Origin: Singulisphaera sp. GP187
GTDB taxonomy: Bacteria; Pseudomonadota; Gammaproteobacteria; Burkholderiales; Burkholderiaceae_C
Length of the DNA: 5,336 bases
Direction: 5' to 3'
Assembly (NCBI GenBank): GCA_943327965.2
Contig: CALPYQ020000148.1
Span: forward strand, 1-5,336
The position numbers were made by a program, and so were the translations under genes. The notes below the pieces were generated by a model. That model was not told the origin of the DNA, ran no database searches, and was given only the letters and a program-made list of their open reading frames with translations. Positions 1 to 5,336 of the stretch are shown here, in pieces. Position 1 is the stretch's first letter, and every line of letters begins with the position of its first letter.

Positions 1-788
1 CAAACCGAACTGCAGCACTCAAAGCCAAGGGCATTACACCAGGACTGGCAGTCATCTTGGTTGGAGAAAACTCCGCCAGCCAAGTTTATGTTCGAAACAA
101 AGTCAAAGCCTGCCAAGACAGCGGCTTGCACTCGCTGCTTGAAAAATATTCAGAAGACATGACGGAGAAAGCGCTTTTAGATCGCATTGAGTCACTCAAT
201 CAAGATCCCAGCATTCACGGCATCTTGGTACAACTTCCCTTGCCCAAACACATTGATGCTCAAAAAGTGATCGAGGCCATCTCACCACTCAAAGATGTCG
301 ATGGCTTTCACATCGCCAGTGCAGGCGCACTCATGACAGGAATGCCAGGCTTTTGGCCTTGTACACCCTATGGCTGTATGAAGATGCTAGAAAGCATTGG
401 ATACGAACTCAAAGGCAAACACGCCGTCGTCATTGGCAGAAGCAATATTGTGGGCAAACCCATGGCCATGATGTTGCTCCAAAAAAATGCAACGGTCACC
501 ATCTGTCACAGTGCCACAACCGACCTCAAAGCCATCACGCTTCAAGCTGATGTCATTGTGGCAGCAGTGGGAAAACGCAATGTTCTAACGGCAGATATGG
601 TCAAGCCTGGCGCCGTTGTCCTTGATGTGGGAATGAATCGCAATGACGAAGGCAAACTTTGTGGTGATGTTGATTTTGAGAGCGTCGAAAAAGTTGCCAG
701 CTACATCACACCGGTACCTGGCGGAGTGGGTCCTATGACCATCACCATGCTGCTGGTAAACACTTTAGAAGCGGCCGAGCGTCTTTAA
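1..788 (+). CDS. folD: FolD bifunctional methylene-THF dehydrogenase / methenyl-THF cyclohydrolase (5' partial)
   Basis: Cytosolic enzyme that oxidises 5,10-methylene-tetrahydrofolate with NADP+ and hydrolyses the methenyl product to 10-formyl-THF for purine and formyl-Met synthesis. The reading frame is open from base 3 and already reads as FolD there ([20 protein letters not shown]), so the true start lies before the window; an in-frame TTG at 57 is internal. Visible length is 261 residues, and roughly 20 N-terminal residues seem to be missing against the 288-residue E. coli protein. Counting from base 3, the catalytic features are Tyr29 and Lys33 in YVRNK, Gln77 in VQLPLP and Asp100 in DVDGFH, matching E. 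coli Lys54, Gln98 and Asp121. The Rossmann nucleotide loop GRSNIVGKP is at 145-153, and the C-terminal signature PGGVGPMT is at 239-246. All key residues are present. The gene lies 45 bp before prlC on the same strand and could be cotranscribed with it. Identity is certain by family motifs; only the start is unseen. Confidence 0.97.
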   Translation, partial: NRTAALKAKGITPGLAVILVGENSASQVYVRNKVKACQDSGLHSLLEKYSEDMTEKALLDRIESLNQDPSIHGILVQLPLPKHIDAQKVIEAISPLKDVDGFHIASAGALMTGMPGFWPCTPYGCMKMLESIGYELKGKHAVVIGRSNIVGKPMAMMLLQKNATVTICHSATTDLKAITLQADVIVAAVGKRNVLTADMVKPGAVVLDVGMNRNDEGKLCGDVDFESVEKVASYITPVPGGVGPMTITMLLVNTLEAAERL

Positions 789-833
789 GGCGACGCCCTA
801 GAAATTGTTTTAAACAAAAATTAATCAATCACC
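789..833 (+). other. folD-prlC spacer
   Basis: These 45 bp separate the folD stop from the prlC ATG. The second half is AT-rich and holds the short inverted repeat TTGTTT-T-AAACAA (805-817). Its single-base spacer is too short for an RNA hairpin loop without opening several pairs. There is no GC-rich stem with a U-tract, so nothing here looks like an intrinsic terminator, which fits read-through from folD into prlC. No good Shine-Dalgarno match lies in the 15 bases before the ATG, so prlC translation may start weakly or depend on an unstructured AT-rich leader. The operon reading is inferred from strand and spacing only. Confidence 0.5.
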
Positions 834-2915
834 ATGCCTACTACTTCTCCGAATCAAGCAGAAATCAATCCACTGTTACAACAAGGCGGATTGCCCTTGT
901 TCGATCAAATAAAGCCTGCGCATGTCAAACCAGCCATTGACAATTTGCTGGCAGTGGCATCTCAAGCCCTTGAAACAGTTACCGCCCCATCTTTTCCATC
1001 TGAATGGCATGCCATCGCTAAAGTTTTGGATGTCGCCACAGAACGACTTAGCACAGCTTGGGGTTCAGTCAGCCATCTCAACAGTGTGGCCGACAGTCCA
1101 GAATTGCGTGCAGCCTACAACGAGTCTTTGCCAGTGGTGACTGAATTCTGGACCCGTCTGGGTGCAGATGAAAGACTCTATGCGAAATACAAAGAGGTCA
1201 AGGTCAGCACCTTGGACTTTGCTCAAAAACAAGCGCTTCAAAACGCGCTGCGTAACTTTGTATTAGGGGGTGCAGAACTTCAAGGTGAGCGCAAAATTCG
1301 ATATGCCGCAATCCAAGAACGAATGGCTGAGTTAAGCCAAAAGTTCAGTGAGAACGCTTTGGATGCAACCGATCAATTTTCACTTTACGTTAAAGCTGAA
1401 GACTTGGAGGGCGTCCCTGAAGATGTCAAAACCACAGCGCGTGAAGCCGCTGAAAAAGAGGGAAAAGAAGGCTACAAGCTCACGCTCAAAATGCCCTGCT
1501 ATTTGCCAATCATGCAGTTTGCAAAAAGCAGTGATTTACGACAAAAACTTTACAGAGCTTATGTCACGCGCGCCTCTGACCAAAGTGACAGTGCATTTGC
1601 AAAATTGGACAATAGCCAGAATATTCAAGAGATATTGCAACTGCGTCAAGAAGAAGCCATGTTGTTGGGCTATCAAAATTTCGCTGAAGTTTCTGTTGCA
1701 ACAAAGATGGCAGATTCACCAAGCAAGGTCATTGGTTTCTTGCGGGATTTGGCACAAAGAGCCCGTCCTTATGCGCTCCAAGACCTCGAAGATATGCGCC
1801 AATTTGCGAAGCAAGAATTAAATCTCAACGACCCTCAAGCATGGGACTGGCCCTACATCGGTGAAAAGCTGAAAGAAGCCCGTTACAGCTTCAGCGAACA
1901 AGAAGTCAAACAATATTTCACCGCACCCAAGGTTCTACAGGGACTTTTCAAAATCATTGAAACCTTGTTTGACGTTAGCATCCGCTCCGACCATGCACCT
2001 GTGTGGCATTCAGCCGTCGGTTTTTACCGCATTGAGCGTCAGGGTCAATTGGTGGGGCAGTTTTATTTAGATCCGCCAGCGCGCGCTGGCAAAAGGGGCG
2101 GCGCTTGGATGGACGATGTCCGCGCCAGATGGCTCAGGCCCGATAGCAATCAACTTCAAACCCCTGTCGCTCACTTGGTTTGTAACTTTGCTGACAGCGT
2201 CGATGGTAAGCCCCCGTTGTTAACCCATGATGATGTCATCACCTTGTTCCATGAATTTGGACACGGCTTGCATCACATGCTGACCCAGGTCAATGAACGG
2301 GATGTTTCTGGCATTAGTGGTGTTGAATGGGATGCGGTTGAATTACCCAGTCAGTTCATGGAAAACTTTTGCTGGGAATGGTCAGTCCTCAAGCACATGA
2401 CCGCACATGTTGAAACAGGTGAGTCGCTTCCGCAGGGTCTCTTTGACAAAATGGTTGCAGCAAAGAACTTCCAAAGTGGACTGCAAACTTTAAGGCAAAT
2501 TGAATTTGGCCTGCTGGACATGTTGTTGCACACAGAACACGATCCTAAAGATGACTTCATGCCCGTTCTGAATCAAGTGCGTTCGGAAATTGCGGTCATT
2601 CAACCGCCCTCTTTCAATCGCATGGCGCATACTTTCAGCCATATTTTTGCGGGCGGGTATGCGGCAGGCTATTACAGCTACAAATGGGCAGAGGTATTGT
2701 CTGCAGACGCCTATGCCGCTTTTGAAGAAACAGCTTTGCCCGATGGCAGCCCCAACCCAGATACAGGTAGGCGCTACTTAGAAACCATTTTGGAAGCTGG
2801 CGGTAGTCGTCCAGCCCTAGACTCATTCATGGCCTTTAGAGGCCGTGAACCCTCTTTGAATGCCCTGTTGCGACACCAAGGGATGGACTCCTTAAATGGC
2901 GGTTCACGCCCTTAA
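834..2915 (+). CDS. prlC: Oligopeptidase A (M3 family zinc metallopeptidase)
   Basis: Cytosolic zinc endopeptidase of the thimet oligopeptidase (M3A) family. It cleaves short peptides, including signal-peptide fragments, downstream of the large ATP-dependent proteases; E. coli prlC was also found as a suppressor of signal-sequence mutations. The protein has 693 residues against 680 in E. coli and aligns along its whole length. The zinc site is HEFGH at 473-477 (His473, His477, catalytic Glu474), with the third ligand Glu503 in VELPSQFMEN. The substrate-binding loop HIFAGGYAAGYYSY is at 603-616 with its conserved His and Tyr residues. GKRGGAWMDD near 419-428 is another family block. The ATG at 834 gives about nine extra residues before the NPLL that opens the E. 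coli protein. No other ATG fits better, although no clear Shine-Dalgarno sequence precedes it. No signal peptide is seen. It follows folD by 45 bp and ends one base from the convergent rpiA stop. The dcp-type M3 peptidase is a less likely alternative because the match to PrlC is close throughout. Confidence 0.96.
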   Translation: MPTTSPNQAEINPLLQQGGLPLFDQIKPAHVKPAIDNLLAVASQALETVTAPSFPSEWHAIAKVLDVATERLSTAWGSVSHLNSVADSPELRAAYNESLPVVTEFWTRLGADERLYAKYKEVKVSTLDFAQKQALQNALRNFVLGGAELQGERKIRYAAIQERMAELSQKFSENALDATDQFSLYVKAEDLEGVPEDVKTTAREAAEKEGKEGYKLTLKMPCYLPIMQFAKSSDLRQKLYRAYVTRASDQSDSAFAKLDNSQNIQEILQLRQEEAMLLGYQNFAEVSVATKMADSPSKVIGFLRDLAQRARPYALQDLEDMRQFAKQELNLNDPQAWDWPYIGEKLKEARYSFSEQEVKQYFTAPKVLQGLFKIIETLFDVSIRSDHAPVWHSAVGFYRIERQGQLVGQFYLDPPARAGKRGGAWMDDVRARWLRPDSNQLQTPVAHLVCNFADSVDGKPPLLTHDDVITLFHEFGHGLHHMLTQVNERDVSGISGVEWDAVELPSQFMENFCWEWSVLKHMTAHVETGESLPQGLFDKMVAAKNFQSGLQTLRQIEFGLLDMLLHTEHDPKDDFMPVLNQVRSEIAVIQPPSFNRMAHTFSHIFAGGYAAGYYSYKWAEVLSADAYAAFEETALPDGSPNPDTGRRYLETILEAGGSRPALDSFMAFRGREPSLNALLRHQGMDSLNGGSRP
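2075..2090. repeat. GC-rich 16-bp perfect palindrome inside prlC
   Basis: The sequence GCCAGCGCGCGCTGGC is its own reverse complement, centred between 2082 and 2083. It encodes parts of residues 414-419 (PPARAG), just before the conserved KRGGAWMDD block. In mRNA it could form a 6-bp GC stem with a GCGC loop, followed by AAAAGGGG, which does not make a terminator. Its high GC stands out against neighbouring sequence, but constraint from conserved codons plus chance can explain it. Confidence 0.35.
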
Positions 2916-2916
2916 T

Positions 2917-2936
2917 TTAAAACTTTAAAGTTTTAA
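2917..2936. repeat. Perfect 20-bp palindrome at the prlC/rpiA convergent junction
   Basis: The arms are TTAAAACTTT and AAAGTTTTAA with no spacer, checked base by base. The palindrome begins on the rpiA stop codon (2917-2919, read on the minus strand) and covers the last rpiA codons, starting two bases after the prlC stop. In RNA from either strand it could fold into an AU-rich hairpin of about 7-8 pairs. With only one C-G/G-C pair per arm it is weaker than a standard intrinsic terminator. A weak bidirectional terminator or a protein-binding site are possible roles, but neither is shown. Confidence 0.6.
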
Positions 2937-3588
2937 CGCCTTCAGAAGTGCCAAGCAAACAAACTTGGGCCTTCTGATGGGCAAAGACACCCACCGTGAC
3001 AACACCTGGCCACTGGCTCACTTGAGTTTCAAACGCAACGGGGTCCTTGATTTTCAAACCTTTGACATCAATGATGTGCTGTCCATTGTCGGTCACCAGT
3101 GGGGCACCGTCTTTCATGCGAATCTGAGCTTGTCCGCCCATCTGAACAAACTGCGACATGATGCGTGAGCTGGCCATAGGTATGACCTCCACTGGCAAAG
3201 GAAACTCGCCCAGAACATTGACCAATTTGGATTCATCAGCGATGCATACAAACATTTTTGATTGAGCGGCCACTATTTTCTCGCGTGTCAGTGCAGCACC
3301 GCCGCCTTTGACCATATGGCCCAAAGCATTAATTTCGTCGGCTCCATCAATGTAGACAGACAATTCGCTGACCTCATTGCTGTCAAAAACAGGAATGCCC
3401 AAGGCCTTGAGCCTAATGGTAGAAGCTTCGGAACTTGAAACAGCGCCCTTAATTTGATCTTTGATACTGGCCAAGGCATCAATGAATTTATTGACGGTAG
3501 AGCCTGTACCGACCCCCACAATTTGTCCAGGCACCACATATTGAAGAGCGGCTTGACCGACCAATGTTTTGAGTTCGTCTTGATTCAT
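2917..3588 (-). CDS. rpiA: Ribose-5-phosphate isomerase A
   Basis: Cytosolic aldose-ketose isomerase that interconverts ribose 5-phosphate and ribulose 5-phosphate in the non-oxidative pentose phosphate pathway, supplying ribose for PRPP and nucleotides. With the ATG at 3588 the protein has 223 residues against 219 in E. coli, and the two align without gaps through the first 104 residues, so the numbering is shared there. GVGTGST (25-31) is the phosphate loop, DGADEIN (81-87) holds Asp81 and Asp84, and [10 protein letters not shown] (94-103) holds Lys94 and the catalytic base Glu103. VTVGVFA and LGTSEGVKT close the protein as in the family. An in-frame TTG at 3606 would add six residues (MSQIKF) with no counterpart in E. 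coli and no ribosome site, so I prefer the ATG, whose product starts MNQDEL like E. coli MTQDEL. It diverges from pyrD across 43 bp and converges on prlC with one base between the stops. All active-site residues are present. Confidence 0.96.
   Translation of the reverse strand: MNQDELKTLVGQAALQYVVPGQIVGVGTGSTVNKFIDALASIKDQIKGAVSSSEASTIRLKALGIPVFDSNEVSELSVYIDGADEINALGHMVKGGGAALTREKIVAAQSKMFVCIADESKLVNVLGEFPLPVEVIPMASSRIMSQFVQMGGQAQIRMKDGAPLVTDNGQHIIDVKGLKIKDPVAFETQVSQWPGVVTVGVFAHQKAQVCLLGTSEGVKTLKF
2942..2977. repeat. Imperfect inverted repeat in the 3' end of rpiA
   Basis: The arms are 2942-2955 (TCAGAAGTGCCAAG) and 2964-2977 (CTTGGGCCTTCTGA), separated by the 8-base loop CAAACAAA. Seven outer pairs and five inner pairs match, with two mismatched positions between them. 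The repeat lies inside the last 20 codons of rpiA and just past the prlC stop, next to the palindrome at 2917-2936. A transcript from either strand could form a stem here. No U-tract follows directly on either strand, so it is not a textbook terminator. It may shield 3' ends of converging transcripts, or it may be chance in coding sequence. Confidence 0.4.
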
Positions 3589-3631
3589 AAACTTAATTTG
3601 AGACAATGTGTGTTCTAAACGAGATTATCCA
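3589..3631. promoter_or_regulatory. Divergent rpiA-pyrD start region with candidate promoter elements
   Basis: Only 43 bp separate the two chosen ATG codons, so the 5' signals of both genes must sit here or inside the opposite coding sequence. On the minus strand, GATAAT (complement of 3624-3629) matches the -10 consensus at five of six bases and would give rpiA a leader of roughly 30 nt. I see no convincing -35 at the matching distance inside pyrD. On the plus strand TTGAGA (3598-3603) resembles a -35, but the only -10-like hexamer, GATTAT (3623-3628), is at 19-bp spacing and would start transcription almost at the pyrD ATG. A weak GAG (3621-3623), eight bases before that ATG, may serve as the pyrD ribosome site. 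These elements are guesses from consensus; the compact divergent layout is directly seen. Confidence 0.35.
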
Positions 3632-4678
3632 ATGTCCCTGAACCTTTACGCCCTCGCCCGTCCTTTTTTATTCAAGCTTGACCCAGAGGCGGCGCACGAT
3701 TTCACCCTCAATCAATTGGCCCGTACCCAGAATACGGCACTCGATCAGGCTTACCGTCAGCCTTGGGTGTCCGATCCTGTTCAATTGGCTGGTTTGACAT
3801 TTCCCAACCGAGTGGGAATGGCTGCGGGGCTAGATAAAAACGCACGCTGTATCGATGGATTGGGCGCCATGGGTTTTGGATTTGTCGAGGTGGGTACCGT
3901 CACCCCGCTGCCCCAACCAGGCAATGACAAACCCCGCATGTTTAGACTTCCAGAGGCCAAAGCCTTAATCAACCGTTTGGGCTTCAACAACGACGGCTTG
4001 GATGCCTTTGTGGCCAATGTCAAAAAATCTAAGTTCAGACAACAAGGTCGTCTTCTGGGTTTGAACATTGGCAAAAACGCCCTGACACCCATAGAACGTG
4101 CCACAGACGATTACCTCATTGGACTCAGCGGCGTGTATGCGCATGCCGACTATGTGACGGTCAACATTTCTAGCCCCAACACCAAGAATTTGCGCTCTTT
4201 GCAAACTGACGAAGCCCTTGATCAGTTGCTCTCAGCGCTCAACGAAAGAAAACAGGCTTTGGCCGAGCAGTATCAAAAGCAGGTTCCTGTGTTTCTCAAA
4301 ATTGCCCCTGATTTGGACGATGATCAAATTTTGGTCATTGCCAATAGTTTAAAAAAGCACAACATCGATGGCGTGATCGCGACTAACACCACACTTTCAA
4401 GGGTGGCTGTTCAAGGCATGGCACATGCCACTGAAACCGGCGGACTTTCAGGCGCACCCGTGTTAGCTGGTAGCAATCGAGTGATTCGACTTTTGCGAAA
4501 TCATTTAGGCCCGCAATTTCCAATCATTGGTGTAGGCGGCATCATGAATGGCTACGACGCTGTTAGCAAAATAGAAGCAGGCGCAGATGTGGTTCAGATC
4601 TATACCGGCTTGATTTACAAAGGGCCTGCATTGGTCCACGAAGTGGCAAAAGCTTTGAAGCAACTGTCACGCCAATAA
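3632..4678 (+). CDS. pyrD: Dihydroorotate dehydrogenase, class 2 (quinone-dependent)
   Basis: FMN flavoprotein bound to the inner face of the cytoplasmic membrane. It oxidises dihydroorotate to orotate, the fourth step of de novo UMP synthesis, and passes electrons to the quinone pool. With the ATG at 3632 the protein has 348 residues against 336 in E. coli. Class 2 is shown by the N-terminal helical segment (residues 1-40, [20 protein letters not shown]) that forms the quinone and membrane site, and by a serine as catalytic base: Ser181 in NISSPNT, matching E. coli Ser175, with Asn178 and Asn183 alongside. Other family blocks are AAGLDK (64-69), [52 protein letters not shown] and the FMN-phosphate segment GVGGI. 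An in-frame GTG at 3608 would add eight residues (MCSKRDYP) and nearly touch the alternative rpiA start; the family usually begins close to the chosen ATG. It overlaps the convergent oxidoreductase gene by 12 bp at its 3' end. Confidence 0.97.
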   Translation: MSLNLYALARPFLFKLDPEAAHDFTLNQLARTQNTALDQAYRQPWVSDPVQLAGLTFPNRVGMAAGLDKNARCIDGLGAMGFGFVEVGTVTPLPQPGNDKPRMFRLPEAKALINRLGFNNDGLDAFVANVKKSKFRQQGRLLGLNIGKNALTPIERATDDYLIGLSGVYAHADYVTVNISSPNTKNLRSLQTDEALDQLLSALNERKQALAEQYQKQVPVFLKIAPDLDDDQILVIANSLKKHNIDGVIATNTTLSRVAVQGMAHATETGGLSGAPVLAGSNRVIRLLRNHLGPQFPIIGVGGIMNGYDAVSKIEAGADVVQIYTGLIYKGPALVHEVAKALKQLSRQ

Positions 4679-5336
4679 TTGAACTACTTCGTTGGCAATG
4701 GCCAATGAGCTTGTCAGGCCTGGCGATTCAATACCCATGAGATGAACCAGTCCAGCCGTGCCGTGGTGTTGCGGCCCTTGGATGCAAAAATCTGCTGCAG
4801 CCTCGTAAGGTGAATTGATTTTGGGCCGTATGCCTGCATATGCAGGAATTAAAGCGCCATCTTTCAAACCAGGCCAATACTTTCGAACTTCTGCGTAAAA
4901 ACCATCGCCCCTTTGGGCCTCAACAGTTAAACAGTCAGGCGAATCTACCCATTCCACATCGGGGCCAAATTTAGCCTGTCCAGCCATGTCCAATGTTAGG
5001 TGAACGCCTAAACCAGCAGCCTCGGGCACAGGGTAAATTAAACGTGAAAAAGGGGAACGACCGGACAGGCTGAAATAGCTTCCTTTGGCGAAGAAAGCTT
5101 TGGGAATCAAAGCTGATTGGGTCCCTTTAAACTGCCTAGCCATTTGGGGTGCGTACAAGCCCGCCGCATTGATGACTTGATTGGCCATTATTTCTGTGCC
5201 GTCTTGAGTACGCACGACAAACTGGGTTGTCGAATTCGATTGAATTACTTCTGCAGACTCAAACCTTGATTGAAGTGCTAACAGCCCGCCTGCATTTTCA
5301 AGATCACCCAAATAACTCAACATCAAGGCATGGCTA
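4667..5336 (-). CDS. FAD-dependent oxidoreductase, L-2-hydroxyglutarate oxidase-like (N-terminal part outside window)
   Basis: C-terminal 222 residues of a DAO-superfamily flavoprotein. The frame runs open to the window edge and begins [17 protein letters not shown], a block found mid-protein in this family, so the TTG/ATG codons at 5326-5321 are internal. The GxGxxG FAD-binding start is not in view; family members have about 360-400 residues. Visible features, counted from the edge, are VINAAGLYA (54-62, the strand and turn before the second FAD contact), the segment [27 protein letters not shown], and the terminal [15 protein letters not shown] (200-214), which closes over FAD in L-2-hydroxyglutarate dehydrogenases and related enzymes. 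Relatives oxidise L-2-hydroxyglutarate to 2-oxoglutarate and pass electrons to the respiratory chain. The exact substrate here cannot be read from this fragment, and another 2-hydroxy acid or an amino acid is possible, so I give no symbol. Its stop lies within pyrD, a 12-bp tail-to-tail overlap. Confidence 0.85.
   Translation of the reverse strand, partial: SHALMLSYLGDLENAGGLLALQSRFESAEVIQSNSTTQFVVRTQDGTEIMANQVINAAGLYAPQMARQFKGTQSALIPKAFFAKGSYFSLSGRSPFSRLIYPVPEAAGLGVHLTLDMAGQAKFGPDVEWVDSPDCLTVEAQRGDGFYAEVRKYWPGLKDGALIPAYAGIRPKINSPYEAAADFCIQGPQHHGTAGLVHLMGIESPGLTSSLAIANEVVQLLA

Noticed and set aside
805..817. TTGTTT-T-AAACAA inverted repeat between folD and prlC as an operator or terminator
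   Set aside because: It is short and AT-rich, has a one-base spacer unsuitable for a hairpin, lacks a U-tract, and such repeats are common in AT-rich spacers.
1348..1821. 157-codon open frame on the plus strand inside prlC
   Set aside because: It lies wholly within prlC in another frame, and its translation is rich in Lys, Trp and Cys with no recognisable domain. The prlC frame is strongly supported by family alignment.
3288..3539. 83-codon open frame on the minus strand overlapping rpiA
   Set aside because: It is in a different frame of the same strand as rpiA, whose catalytic motifs occupy this region. There is no independent support.
3781..4104. 107-codon open frame on the minus strand inside pyrD
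   Set aside because: It is antisense to well-conserved pyrD codons, has no recognisable motif, and its composition is that of a shadow frame.
4833..4846. 14-bp perfect palindrome CCTGCATATGCAGG in the oxidoreductase gene
   Set aside because: About one 14-bp perfect palindrome is expected in every three windows of this size, and the site lies in the conserved AYAGIRP codons, so chance is enough.
1..5336. Mobile element, CRISPR, defence system or other novel system
   Set aside because: All sequence is taken up by five recognisable housekeeping or metabolic genes with short junctions. There are no transposase-like proteins, spaced direct repeats, terminal repeats or abrupt composition changes.

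Overview
This window is a compact stretch of ordinary bacterial core metabolism: three complete genes and two genes cut by the window edges. In order they are folD (+, 5' end missing), prlC/opdA (+, complete), rpiA (-, complete), pyrD (+, complete) and an FAD-dependent oxidoreductase of the L-2-hydroxyglutarate oxidase type (-, N-terminal part missing). Almost every base is coding. The longest gaps are the 45 bp between folD and prlC and the 43 bp between the rpiA and pyrD start codons, so no stretch over 300 bp lacks a gene. I saw no tRNA, rRNA, CRISPR array, insertion sequence, phage gene or toxin-antitoxin pair.

The protein sequences point to a Gram-negative proteobacterium. A class 2, quinone-linked PyrD with a catalytic serine and an oligopeptidase A that aligns with E. 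coli PrlC along its length both fit this. The style of the proteins and the gene neighbourhood look most like Burkholderiales (Comamonadaceae-like), with a base composition near 50% GC by eye, which is low for that group and suggests a small-genome or freshwater lineage. The taxonomic placement is inferred from memory of families, not from a search.

Layout: folD and prlC run in the same direction and could share a transcript. prlC and rpiA converge with one base between their stop codons, and a perfect 20-bp palindrome covers the rpiA stop. rpiA and pyrD diverge from a 43-bp gap that must hold both start regions, so their promoters probably overlap each other or the opposite coding sequence. 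pyrD and the oxidoreductase converge and overlap by 12 bp.

Functionally, FolD supplies one-carbon folates, RpiA makes ribose 5-phosphate (the PRPP precursor) and PyrD makes orotate, which is joined to PRPP, so three of the five genes feed nucleotide synthesis. PrlC degrades peptides and the FAD enzyme probably oxidises a 2-hydroxy acid at the membrane. I found no sign of a new biological system. The findings below are modest: palindromes, tight gene junctions and start-codon choices.
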